Source of the DNA: Pseudoclavibacter sp. AY1H1
GTDB taxonomy: Bacteria > Actinomycetota > Actinomycetes > Actinomycetales > Microbacteriaceae
Reading direction: 5' to 3'
Assembly: GCF_002931055.1 (NCBI RefSeq)
Contig: NZ_PSXX01000001.1
Span: 806,001-870,000, forward strand
Length of the DNA stretch: 64,000 nucleotides
Shown: positions 1-7,146 of the stretch, in pieces
Numbering within the stretch: position 1 is the first letter of the stretch
Layout: every line of letters begins with the position of its first letter
Translations under genes and position numbers: made by a program
The notes under the pieces: model-generated
The model's database searches: none
What the model saw: the letters and a program-made list of their open reading frames with translations, nothing else
Told to the model about the DNA's origin: nothing

Positions 1-1
1 G

Positions 2-286
2 GGCCTTCGGGTGCGGGCCGTCGACGTGCCCATCGGCAACGTGTCTGGGGCTTCGCTGCACGCGGAGGGCTACGAGGGAACGGCCCGGATGGTCGTGGAC
101 GAGGATCGCCAGGTTGTCGTCGGGTTCACCATGGTGGGCCCCGACGTGGGCGAGCTGCTGCACGCGGCGACGATCGCGGTCGTCGGCGAGGTGCCACTGT
201 CACGGCTGTGGCATGCGGTTCCGTCGTTCCCGACGATCAGCGAGCTCTGGCTGCGGCTGCTCGAGGGATACGGGCGCCCGCAGTAG
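2..286 (+). CDS. C-terminal part of a pyridine nucleotide-disulfide oxidoreductase (left edge)
   Basis: The reading frame is open from the window edge and ends at the TAG at 284-286. The visible ~94 residues match the C-terminal dimerisation domain of the dihydrolipoamide dehydrogenase / mercuric reductase superfamily: a beta-strand segment ending in VVVGFTMVGPDVGELLHAA, then an A-V-P-S-FPTISELW helix that normally closes the active site across the dimer. In two-histidine members the family signature here is HPT.SE. This protein has SFPTISE, so the usual catalytic histidine is a phenylalanine. That suggests an FAD/NAD(P)H oxidoreductase of the Mtr-like or uncharacterised branch rather than a true dihydrolipoamide dehydrogenase. 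The FAD and NAD domains lie outside the window. Confidence 0.75.
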   Translation, partial: GLRVRAVDVPIGNVSGASLHAEGYEGTARMVVDEDRQVVVGFTMVGPDVGELLHAATIAVVGEVPLSRLWHAVPSFPTISELWLRLLEGYGRPQ

Positions 287-402
287 CAGGCGGCTCACGC
301 GCGCGCCCACCGGCGGAGGGCGCGAGCGGGTTCTGCGAGCCCCTCCCGCCGGTACGGGGTATTGGCGCGAGGTGCTGGTGCCGGGTGCTGCTGCGGGCGG
401 GT

Positions 403-688
403 GGTTGGGCGTCAGCAGACCGGCGGCTCGGCATCACCAGACCGGCGGCTCAGCGTCAGCAGCCCGGCGGCTCGGCATTACCAGACCGCAGGCTCGGCAT
501 CACCAGACCGCAGGCTCGGCATCACCAGACCGCGGGCTCGGCATCACCAGCCCGGCGGCTCGGCATCAGCAGCCCGGCGGCTCGGCGCCACCAGACCGCA
601 GGCTCGGCATCAGCAGACCAGCGGCTCGGCGTCACGAGACCGCGGGCTCGGCATCACCAGCCCGGCGGCTTGGCATCACCGAGCGTCG
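403..688. repeat. 22-bp tandem repeat, 13 copies
   Basis: Thirteen head-to-tail copies of a 22-bp unit beginning GGCTCGGCATCACCAGACCG, with starts every 22 bp from 403 to 667. Copies differ at only a few positions (cat/cgt, acc/agc, agac/agcc, final gc/ca/cg). Because 22 is not a multiple of 3, each frame sees a 66-bp (22-codon) super-period, and all three forward frames stay open. That is a property of the repeat, not evidence for a protein. The array starts about 115 bp after the oxidoreductase stop and points into the convergent MOSC gene. Confidence 0.93.
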
Positions 689-744
689 GCTCCGTGTCAC
701 CTGACGGGCGGGAACCCGGCATGTGCGAGGCAGTGTGCATTCCA

Positions 745-911
745 GGTTGGGCCTCGGTTCTGGCACTCGCGCTCGCTTCGGTACTCGCTCCGACCCAGGT
801 CTCGCTCTTGCTCTGAATTCTGCGTCGGCGACGGCTCCGACTTTGACTTCGGCACCGGTTCTGACTTTGCCACCGACACCGACACCGGCACCGGCTTCGA
901 CTTCGCTTGTC
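745..911. repeat. Low-complexity hexamer-like tract downstream of the MOSC gene
   Basis: After the 22-bp array the gap to the MOSC stop codon holds degenerate six-base periodicity (ggcacc, gacacc, gacttc, tcgctc families, for example 841-905). I see no start, ribosome site or protein-like composition on either strand. With the array, it makes a 600-bp gene-free stretch between convergent genes. Confidence 0.55.
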
Positions 912-1496
912 TCAGCCGCCGTGGTCGCCGGAGAAGACCTGACGAACTGTCGGCGCACCCTCATCAGCAGTCTCGAGGACTTCGACGGTGTCGCCCGCCG
1001 CGATCTTGCCGTTCTTCGCGACGCGAAGGTAGGCGCCGACGCGGGCGGCTGCGCTGAATCGCTTCACCCAGCCACGTTCGTCGTCTCCCCCGACCCACCT
1101 GGCGAAGGTCTGGCATGGGACGCGCGGGGCGGTCACGACGAGTTCGACGACGCGGGATGAGCCCGCGGCGGTGAGGTCTCCGATGCGGAGGGTGTCACCG
1201 ATGTGGAGGTCGTTGACGTCGAGCCCGTCGATGCGGAGGTTCTCGCCGAAGAACCCCGGAGGGAGCTGGCGGCCGAGTTCCTCGGCCCAGTGGTCGGCGT
1301 CAACCTGCGAGTAGGCGTAGACCGCCTGGTCGAGGCCGCCGTGGTGCTTCCGATCGGCCTGCACGTCGCCGTAGACCCCGTAGCGCCCCACCTTGACGGG
1401 CCCCTCGAGGGTCCGCTTGTCGATCGCGGTCACGCCGACGGCACCCGGGTCCCGGCGGAGCTGCGCTACGGCGCAGACGGCGAGCAGCTGGGCCAA
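912..1496 (-). CDS. MOSC domain protein
   Basis: A 194-residue protein with the MOSC fold (YiiM/MOSC family), associated with molybdenum-cofactor-dependent sulfur or N-hydroxy chemistry. Family hallmarks are visible: an N-terminal TAIDKRTLEGPVKV strand, the YGDVQADRKHHGGLDQAVYAYS segment split around GD-x5-HGG, GFFGENL in the middle and a conserved cysteine in VPCQTFARW. The chosen start is a TTG at 1496, 7 nt after the stop of the DUF5997 gene; the frame is open further upstream, but that part overlaps the neighbour and looks like its shadow. Close spacing suggests transcription with the upstream gene. Substrate unknown. Confidence 0.8.
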   Translation of the reverse strand: MAQLLAVCAVAQLRRDPGAVGVTAIDKRTLEGPVKVGRYGVYGDVQADRKHHGGLDQAVYAYSQVDADHWAEELGRQLPPGFFGENLRIDGLDVNDLHIGDTLRIGDLTAAGSSRVVELVVTAPRVPCQTFARWVGGDDERGWVKRFSAAARVGAYLRVAKNGKIAAGDTVEVLETADEGAPTVRQVFSGDHGG

Positions 1497-1503
1497 GGTC
1501 GGC

Positions 1504-1926
1504 TCAGTTCTTTCGCTTCGCGTGCAGTTCGGCGACTCGGGCGTTCTCGGCGCGGACCTTCGCCTGGACGCCTCGCTCGTGGGAGAGCCACGATGGGGCG
1601 CTTTCGAGGAGAGCCTGGATCTCTTCAGTTGTGAGCGCTTCGGTGACGCCGCCACGGGCGAGGCCGGAGTTGGTGATGCCGAGCTTGCGGGCGACGATGT
1701 CGCGCGGGTGGGGACCCGTGCGGCGCAGCTCCTGCAGCCATTCGGGTGGGGTCTCCTGCAGCTCGAGGAACTCGCTGCGGGTGAGCGGGGCCTCCTGGAA
1801 TGCTTCTGGGGTTGCCGGCAGGTAGATGCCGAGCTTCTTGGCGGCGGTCGCCGGCTTCATGGTCTGGTCTGACCCGCGGTCGGCCGCGGTGTGGCTCTCG
1901 GCCGAGTTGCCTTCTGATTCGCTCAT
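1504..1926 (-). CDS. DUF5997 family protein
   Basis: A 140-residue soluble protein. The segment from the internal Met (1860) reads MKPATAAKKLGIYLPATP, as expected for the actinobacterial DUF5997 family, whose function is unknown. It is rich in helices and has acid/base pairs near the C-terminus (LLESAPSWLSHERGV). The ATG at 1926 is preferred because a TACGAT hexamer (1933-1938) lies exactly 6 nt upstream, which suits a leaderless transcript; 1860 is the alternative. It is divergent from the LysR-like gene with only 30 bp between starts, so the two promoters interlock. MOSC follows 7 nt downstream. Confidence 0.75.
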   Translation of the reverse strand: MSESEGNSAESHTAADRGSDQTMKPATAAKKLGIYLPATPEAFQEAPLTRSEFLELQETPPEWLQELRRTGPHPRDIVARKLGITNSGLARGGVTEALTTEEIQALLESAPSWLSHERGVQAKVRAENARVAELHAKRKN

Positions 1927-1932
1927 CTGAGC

Positions 1933-1938
1933 ATCGTA
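1933..1938 (-). promoter_or_regulatory. -10 TACGAT for the DUF5997 gene
   Basis: A TACGAT hexamer on the minus strand, 6 nt before the ATG at 1926, in the leaderless arrangement seen repeatedly in this window. It interlocks with the plus-strand -10 at 1944-1949. Confidence 0.5.
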
Positions 1939-1943
1939 CCCAG

Positions 1944-1949
1944 TAGCCT
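1944..1949 (+). promoter_or_regulatory. -10 TAGCCT for the LysR-like gene
   Basis: A TAGCCT hexamer 7 nt before the ATG at 1957, with no Shine-Dalgarno sequence between. It is back to back with the opposite promoter, so the two genes probably compete or are co-controlled. Confidence 0.5.
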
Positions 1950-1956
1950 TGCGGGC

Positions 1957-2766
1957 ATGGAGACTCCGACGCACCTCACGGTCGCTCTCGCCCCCGGCAT
2001 CAACCCACGGAAGTGGTCTCGAGTGTGGGAGGAGCGGAGAGCAGAGACGCCGCTGGAGTTCGCGACCCTGCATTCGGCCGAGGCCAGGCAGCTCGTTCTC
2101 GACGACGGCGCGCAGGTCGCCTTCGTGCGGCATCCCTTCGAACGTGAGGGGTTGAACGCGATCGACCTGTTCGCCGAAGATGTGGTCGCTGTGGTCGCTG
2201 TCGAGTCGGATCTCGACATCGATGAACCGTTGCGGTTGGAGGAGCTCGACGACTGGCAGCTGGTGCTGGCCGCTTGGACCCCCGATTGGGCGGAGGCGGC
2301 AGAGCGCCTGGGGCTCGACTCGGGCGAGGCGGCCATGACGACCGATCCGGCGGACGCGATGGAGCTTGTGGCGGGCGGGGCCGGGGTGGCGATCGTCCCT
2401 CAGTCGGTCGCGAGGCAGCACGCCCGCAAGGACGTCACGTATCGGGTCATCAGCGACCTCCCTCGGGTTCCCGTTTCTGTGGTTTGGGCGGTCGCCGATG
2501 ACCGTCTCGACACCGAGGAGTTCGTCGGCATCGTCCGCGGGCGCACCGCGGGGAGCTCGAGGGGACGCACCGGCGCAAAGTCTGCCGCGCTGCAGCGGGA
2601 AGAGCAGCAGGCGCTGGCGGAGGCCGAGCGCCGCGTGAAGGAGCAGCAGAAGAAGCGGGCGACCGCGAAGCGAATCGGCACCTCCTCCGGGACGAGCCGC
2701 GGCGCCCAGCTCGCCGCGAAGCGCGCAAAGGCGGGCGGATCGGGCGGCAAGCGCAAGCGCCGCTAG
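1957..2766 (+). CDS. LysR-type substrate-binding domain protein without a DNA-binding domain
   Basis: A 269-residue protein whose residues ~5-190 follow the periplasmic-binding-like effector domain of LysR regulators (LTVALAPGINPRKWSRVW start, a DxAFVRHPF strand and the GGAGVAIVPQSVARQ hinge). There is no N-terminal helix-turn-helix. Residues ~195-269 are an Arg/Lys/Ala-rich tail ending GGKRKRR, likely disordered and nucleic-acid binding. It may sense a small molecule and act on the partner DUF5997 gene, or have lost regulation. The start follows a leaderless-type promoter 7 nt upstream. The downstream gap is repeat-filled and convergent with the HNH gene. Confidence 0.75.
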   Translation: METPTHLTVALAPGINPRKWSRVWEERRAETPLEFATLHSAEARQLVLDDGAQVAFVRHPFEREGLNAIDLFAEDVVAVVAVESDLDIDEPLRLEELDDWQLVLAAWTPDWAEAAERLGLDSGEAAMTTDPADAMELVAGGAGVAIVPQSVARQHARKDVTYRVISDLPRVPVSVVWAVADDRLDTEEFVGIVRGRTAGSSRGRTGAKSAALQREEQQALAEAERRVKEQQKKRATAKRIGTSSGTSRGAQLAAKRAKAGGSGGKRKRR

Positions 2767-3034
2767 CGCTGGCTGGGTGGCTGGCTCGCTGGCTTGTTGG
2801 TTCGCTCGCTTGTTGGCCGACCGGCTGCGTGCTCGCCTGCCAGACAGATGAGCCAACAAACCAACAGGCAGGCAGGCAGGCAGGTACGCACGCACGCAGG
2901 CGGGTAAGCAGGCAGGCAGGCCGAGCTCTTGCCGACTTCTCTGACAGGGTTCGGGTGAAATCCAGCGGCAGCGGCAGCGGCAGCGGCAACGGCAACGGCA
3001 ACGGCAACCTTCTTGACGTCGCGCGGCACCGAGC
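2767..3034. repeat. Simple-sequence gap between convergent genes (tetramer and hexamer tracts)
   Basis: The gap begins with GGCT/GGTT-type tetramers (2769-2818), then GGCA tetramers (about 2864-2885 and 2909-2921) that pair with them imperfectly; ttgttggc (2811-2818) can pair with gccaacaa (2852-2859). It ends with about 3.5 GGCAGC hexamers (2964-2984) followed by four GGCAAC hexamers (2985-3008). No gene is visible. The pairing may act as a bidirectional terminator for the two convergent genes. Confidence 0.8.
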
Positions 3035-4714
3035 CTAGAAGGGCGGCGATTCGTCTGCGCTCCCCCGCTGCTCCGGCTCATCTGGGGCTGGCGCCTCAAC
3101 GTTGCTGTTCTGCTGAGACGTTGGCCGCGGCATCGCCATGCCTGTCGGGGCGCGACCGTCGCGCGCCTCATCGCTCGGCCTGAATTCGATGTTGGTGTTG
3201 GCGTGGGTGTCGTGGTGTTCGGGGTGGTCGGTGTACGTCTTGCCACTGGGGGTGCGCCATTCGAGGACGCCGCCGCCGAGTTGTCTCACGGTCCAGGCGG
3301 TGGCGTGTTTCATGACGTGGTGCCCTCTGCACAGTCCGCAGAGGTTGTCGATGCTGGTGGTGCCGCCGTGTTCCCAGGCGTGGGTGTGGTCGAGGTCGCA
3401 GCGCGCGGCGGGTTGCCGGCAGCCGGGCCAGCGGCAGTGAATATCTCTCGCGGTGAGGAAGGCGCGCATCGCCGCGGTGGGACGGTAGGTATCGACGGCC
3501 GCGACCGCGCCCGTGATGGGGTGGGTGAGGATCCGCTGGAATGAGGGAGCGTTCGCCGCGAGTCGTTTCGCTTCCTCGAGCGGAATTGGTGACATGCCGT
3601 TCAGCAGCGCGGGCGCCGGAGTCAGGCGATCAGTGTCCGAGGCGACAGCGCGGTCAGAGCCGAGGAGAGTGAGGATCGGGATCGTGAACTGCACGCTCGC
3701 CTGTATCCCCGCAGCCGCGACGTTGGAGGTGGGCGTCGAGGTGAGGAGCACGTCTGCGAACAGGTCGGCCTTGACCTGGTCGACCGTTCGCTCATCCGAA
3801 GCCTCGTCCGTCATCTCGCCCGGCATCACGCCCGGCTCCTCATCCCGAGTCGCGTCCGCCCCCTCGGCGCGGGCCCCGCTCGCGGCGCTCTCGCTGATCC
3901 CAATACCCCCGGTGCTCTGGGTGCTCTGGGTGTTCTCGGTGTTCTCGGTGCTCTGGGTGTCCCCGGCCCTCCCGGCAGTCCCGGCCCTGCCCGTGATGCC
4001 GGCGGGTGCAGGCCTCGCCCGGATCACGGCCTTCGCCTGCTTGCGCAGGCGGTCCGCGATCGCCCTGCCCTCGATGAGCGGCAACCGAGCTCGCAGCAGG
4101 CACATGCCGTTCTCCGCCTCGGTCACCGACATGTACCGCGTCTTCCGTGCCCGCGCGAACCGCTCGCACACCGACTCCTGCGTCAACGACTCCGCGACCC
4201 TCGCCGCCGTCCCCCGCAACGCGCGGGGCGGCAGCACCCGCGCACCAACCTCCGCGAGCATCACGCGGACGAACGCAGCTCGGCGTGCTGTCTGCTCCCC
4301 CGCATTCACGTGCGACACCGACAGGCCTGCCTCGGTCAGAACCCGCAGTTGCGCCTCGCTCACCGCGCCCGCCCCCATTGCGTCCACGAGCCCCGGGAAC
4401 TCACGCACCGCGGTCACCGCCTCCTGCAGGAGTCCCTCCGCGACCGACTGCCCAACCTGTTCGACCAGCGCCACCTCGGCTGCCAGTGACCGCACATGCA
4501 GACCGTGTTCCACCGAGCCCTCAGCCGCATCCAAGGCTGCCGCGATCTCCGCCAGCTCAGCCCGAACTCGCACCTGCGCCGCCGCGACCACAGCCGCCGC
4601 TGCCATCAGCCCCGTCTCCCTCGCCAGGAGCAGCCGACGACGCGCAGCGACCGACCCCGGATCGCGGGGATCGCACCCCAGCCCGGTCGGCGTCACATCA
4701 TCGTTCGAAGACAT
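3035..4714 (-). CDS. DUF222 / HNH endonuclease domain protein (13E12 repeat family)
   Basis: A 559-residue protein. The N-terminal ~330 residues are the helical DUF222 module of mycobacterial and micrococcal 13E12-repeat proteins. A low-complexity linker rich in QSTEN-type repeats follows (DNA tracts 3905-3965). Then comes an HNH nuclease: a Cys pair in CRWPGC, the core DLDHTHAWEHGG, NLCGLCRGHH and a C-terminal disordered tail. The HNH zinc cysteines and catalytic His are intact, so nuclease activity is plausible. The family is multicopy in actinobacteria and often linked to mobile DNA; the biological role is unproven. I chose ATG 4714; a GTG at 4750 in the same frame would add 12 residues. 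Confidence 0.85.
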   Translation of the reverse strand: MSSNDDVTPTGLGCDPRDPGSVAARRRLLLARETGLMAAAAVVAAAQVRVRAELAEIAAALDAAEGSVEHGLHVRSLAAEVALVEQVGQSVAEGLLQEAVTAVREFPGLVDAMGAGAVSEAQLRVLTEAGLSVSHVNAGEQTARRAAFVRVMLAEVGARVLPPRALRGTAARVAESLTQESVCERFARARKTRYMSVTEAENGMCLLRARLPLIEGRAIADRLRKQAKAVIRARPAPAGITGRAGTAGRAGDTQSTENTENTQSTQSTGGIGISESAASGARAEGADATRDEEPGVMPGEMTDEASDERTVDQVKADLFADVLLTSTPTSNVAAAGIQASVQFTIPILTLLGSDRAVASDTDRLTPAPALLNGMSPIPLEEAKRLAANAPSFQRILTHPITGAVAAVDTYRPTAAMRAFLTARDIHCRWPGCRQPAARCDLDHTHAWEHGGTTSIDNLCGLCRGHHVMKHATAWTVRQLGGGVLEWRTPSGKTYTDHPEHHDTHANTNIEFRPSDEARDGRAPTGMAMPRPTSQQNSNVEAPAPDEPEQRGSADESPPF

Positions 4715-4867
4715 ACCCGAATCTTGGACCGGACCACCGACAATTGGCACCCCGGGTGCTCACCGTTCAGCGAAACCCCAGATCAAACGGCGAGTTTCCG
4801 GGAAGCAGGGAGACGCCCGACCCCCGGCCGGTGGTAGCTTGAAAGGCACGAACAAGGAGGTTCGCTG

Positions 4868-5431
4868 ATGCGCAAGGTCACCTACTCGCTGGCCCTCACC
4901 CTCGACGGGTACATCAAGGACTCAGACGGCAGCTTCGACTGGGGAGACCCCAGCGAGGAGGTGTTCCGCTTGGCGACCGAGGAGGTGCGAGCGGCCGACT
5001 TCCACCTGATGGGTCGCCGCCTCTACGAGACGATGGTCTACTGGGAGCCGACCGATGAAGCCCGGGAATATGGGGAGCTCGAGACGGAGTTCGCCGAGCT
5101 CTGGCGCGCCCTGCCGAAGATCGTGTTCTCGAACACGATCACCGAGGTGCAAGGCAATACCAGGATCGCCGAGGACGGGCTCGCCGAGGAGATCGAACGC
5201 CTGAAGGCCGAACCGGGAGAAGGACCGATCGCGATCGGTGGAGCAGAGCTGGCGCATCAGGTTGCTGATCTCGACCTGGTCGACGAGTACCTGCTGCGCA
5301 TATGTCCCGTCCTCGTCGGAGGCGGCACGCCGTTCTTCTCACAGAACGACCGCCGCACGAACCTCGAGCTGCTCGACTCGCGAACCTTCGAGTCGGGCGT
5401 CGTGCATCTCCGATACCGCGTCCTGCGCTGA
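4868..5431 (+). CDS. Dihydrofolate reductase family protein (RibD C-terminal-like)
   Basis: A 187-residue RibD-C/DHFR-fold protein of the YyaP/YwjB type, expected to bind NADPH. Visible features are the opening strand YSLALTLDGYI, the FDWGDP loop, LMGRRLYETM (phosphate/NADP-binding helix), the GPIAIGGAELAHQ glycine turn and the C-terminal VVHLRYRVL strand. A strong aaggagg (4855-4861) lies 6 nt before the ATG, and an upstream tagctt could be the -10, so this gene has a conventional leader unlike many neighbours. The real substrate is unknown; this branch is not the folate-pathway enzyme. A paralogue lies at 6583. Confidence 0.82.
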   Translation: MRKVTYSLALTLDGYIKDSDGSFDWGDPSEEVFRLATEEVRAADFHLMGRRLYETMVYWEPTDEAREYGELETEFAELWRALPKIVFSNTITEVQGNTRIAEDGLAEEIERLKAEPGEGPIAIGGAELAHQVADLDLVDEYLLRICPVLVGGGTPFFSQNDRRTNLELLDSRTFESGVVHLRYRVLR

Positions 5432-5444
5432 CCCGCGCTGTCGA

Positions 5445-6488
5445 CTACCCCTCGCGCGACCAGCCGATCGCCGGAGCGATGTGCTCGGCGATGGTGGCGA
5501 GCATCCGCGTGTTGTAGGCGACACCGAGCTGGTTCGGCACGGTCAGCAGAAGCGTGTCCGCCGCCTGGACGGCAGCATCCGCCGCGAGCTCCTCCGCGAG
5601 ACGATCGGGAGTGCCCTGGTAGGTGCGACCGAAGCGTGAGCGCATCCCGTCGAGTACACCGACCTGATCGCCCTCCCCGCCGCCTCGCCCGCCGAAATAG
5701 GTCACGTCCTCATCGGTCGTGATGGGGATGACGCTGCGGCTCACCGAGACCCGGGGCTCTCGACGGTGTCCGGCGGCCGCCCACGCGTCCCGGTACCCCT
5801 GGATCTGCTCGGCCTGCAGCTCATCGAACGGAACGCCCGTGTCTTCCGTGAGCAGCGTCGAGCTCATGAGGTTCATGCCCTGCTCCGCAACCCACACGGC
5901 ACTGGCTCGGCTTCCGGAGCCCCACCAGATGCGGTCGTCCAGGCCGGCGGACTGCGGCTGGATGGGGAGCGGCGCCGTCGAGCCTGTCATCTGCGGGTTG
6001 CCGGCAACGAGCCCCGCACCGGTGATCGCCGCGCGGAACAGCTCCGTCTTCGCGCGGGCCAGCTCGTCATCGGTCTTGCCCGCAGGCGGGGTGAAGCCGA
6101 ACGCGTGTGCGCCGTCCTGGGCGGGCTCGGGTGAGCCTCGGCTCAGACCGAGCTGGAGCCTCCCCTCGCCACCGGCGTGTGCGCTGATGAGGTCGGCAGC
6201 GGCAGCCTCCTCCGCCATGTACAGGGGGTTCTCGTAGCGCATGTCGATGACGCCGGTGCCGATCTCGATGCGGCTGGTCCGAGCCCCGACGGCTGCCAGG
6301 AGCGGGAATGGGGCAGCGAGCTGTCGCGCGAAGTGATGCACGCGGTAGTAGGCGCCATCGATGCCGAGCTCTTCCGCCGCGACCGCGAGTTCGATGGACT
6401 GCACGAGCGCATCACCGCCCGTTCGCGTGCCCGATTGCGGAGACGGGTGCCAGTGCCCGAACGAGAGGAAGCCGATTTTCTTGCGCAT
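5445..6488 (-). CDS. LLM-class flavin-dependent oxidoreductase
   Basis: A 347-residue bacterial-luciferase-like TIM-barrel monooxygenase. It opens with KKIGFLSFGHW, has the AAELGIDGAYYRVHH and RIEIGTGVIDMRYENPLYMAEEAAA motifs of the FMN-dependent group, and ends in a helical C-terminus. Family members use FMNH2 or F420 to oxidise small organics; the substrate cannot be inferred. ATG 6488 is preferred over a GTG at 6497. It is convergent with the preceding DHFR-like gene (13 bp between stops) and divergent from the second DHFR-like gene, so this three-gene block may be a small redox cluster, though it is not an operon. Confidence 0.85.
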   Translation of the reverse strand: MRKKIGFLSFGHWHPSPQSGTRTGGDALVQSIELAVAAEELGIDGAYYRVHHFARQLAAPFPLLAAVGARTSRIEIGTGVIDMRYENPLYMAEEAAAADLISAHAGGEGRLQLGLSRGSPEPAQDGAHAFGFTPPAGKTDDELARAKTELFRAAITGAGLVAGNPQMTGSTAPLPIQPQSAGLDDRIWWGSGSRASAVWVAEQGMNLMSSTLLTEDTGVPFDELQAEQIQGYRDAWAAAGHRREPRVSVSRSVIPITTDEDVTYFGGRGGGEGDQVGVLDGMRSRFGRTYQGTPDRLAEELAADAAVQAADTLLLTVPNQLGVAYNTRMLATIAEHIAPAIGWSREG

Positions 6489-6570
6489 GCTGAGCACAGC
6501 GTCTGGGATGCATGTCGCATTCCCGAGACCGCTCGCGTGTCGCCTTCTCCCGATTGTCGGAGGTCGGGGT

Positions 6571-6576
6571 TACCTT
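6571..6576 (+). promoter_or_regulatory. -10 TACCTT for the second DHFR-like gene
   Basis: A TACCTT hexamer exactly 6 nt before the ATG at 6583, with no ribosome site between: the leaderless arrangement. Confidence 0.45.
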
Positions 6577-6582
6577 CCTCGC

Positions 6583-7146
6583 ATGACGAACGTGATCTAC
6601 AACACCGCCACGACCCTCTCCGGCTTCATCGCCGACGACGACGACGCTCTCGACTGGCTGTTCGTCGTCGACCAGCCCGACGACGACAGCTTCGGCTCGT
6701 TCCTGGCGAGCGTCGGGGCGCTCGTGATGGGATCGACCACCTACCAGTGGGTCTACGACCACGAGGGTCTCGACGAGCATCCCGAGAAGTGGCGAGCCTC
6801 CTACGCCGACCGTCCGACGTTCGTGTTCACGAGCCGCGACCTGCCCGTCCCTGAGGGACTCGACATCCACCTCGTGCGAGGTGCCATCGCCGACCACATC
6901 GGCGCCATTGCAGCGGCCGCCGGCGACCGCGATATCTGGGTCGTGGGTGGCGGAGACCTCGCCGGCCAGTTCTACGACTCGGGCCACCTGACTGAGGTCC
7001 GCCTCTCCATCGCGCCGGTGACCCTCCCCTCCGGAGCTCCGGTACTCCCCCGCCGCATTGAAGCGGATGCACTGCGCCTGACCTCCGCGCACGCGCGGGG
7101 ACAGTTCGTGGAAGCCCGCTACGAGGTGAGCTACCCGCGGAGGTGA
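6583..7146 (+). CDS. Dihydrofolate reductase family protein (RibD C-terminal-like), second copy
   Basis: A 187-residue RibD-C/DHFR-fold protein, only distantly similar to the one at 4868. It opens VIYNTATTLSGFIADDDD, has the LVMGSTTYQWV nucleotide-binding helix and the IWVVGGGDLAGQFYD glycine turn followed by the LSIAPVTLPSGAPVLPRR strand typical of this family. The start is fixed by a TACCTT -10 6 nt upstream. The last 16 bp overlap the 3' end of the convergent membrane-protein gene, so there is no terminator between them. Function beyond NADPH-dependent reduction is not inferable. Confidence 0.82.
   Translation: MTNVIYNTATTLSGFIADDDDALDWLFVVDQPDDDSFGSFLASVGALVMGSTTYQWVYDHEGLDEHPEKWRASYADRPTFVFTSRDLPVPEGLDIHLVRGAIADHIGAIAAAAGDRDIWVVGGGDLAGQFYDSGHLTEVRLSIAPVTLPSGAPVLPRRIEADALRLTSAHARGQFVEARYEVSYPRR

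Noticed and set aside
403-688. CRISPR array
   Set aside because: The 22-bp units abut directly, without unique spacers, and no cas gene is nearby.
114-1057. Three overlapping plus-strand frames with SASPDRRLG-like periodic peptides
   Set aside because: They are generated by the 22-bp tandem array in three frames; no ribosome site, and the period in each frame is 66 bp.
1927-3246. Long N-terminal extension of the DUF5997 frame
   Set aside because: The extra ~440 residues cover the LysR-like gene and the repeat gap in antisense; composition is that of a GC-rich shadow.
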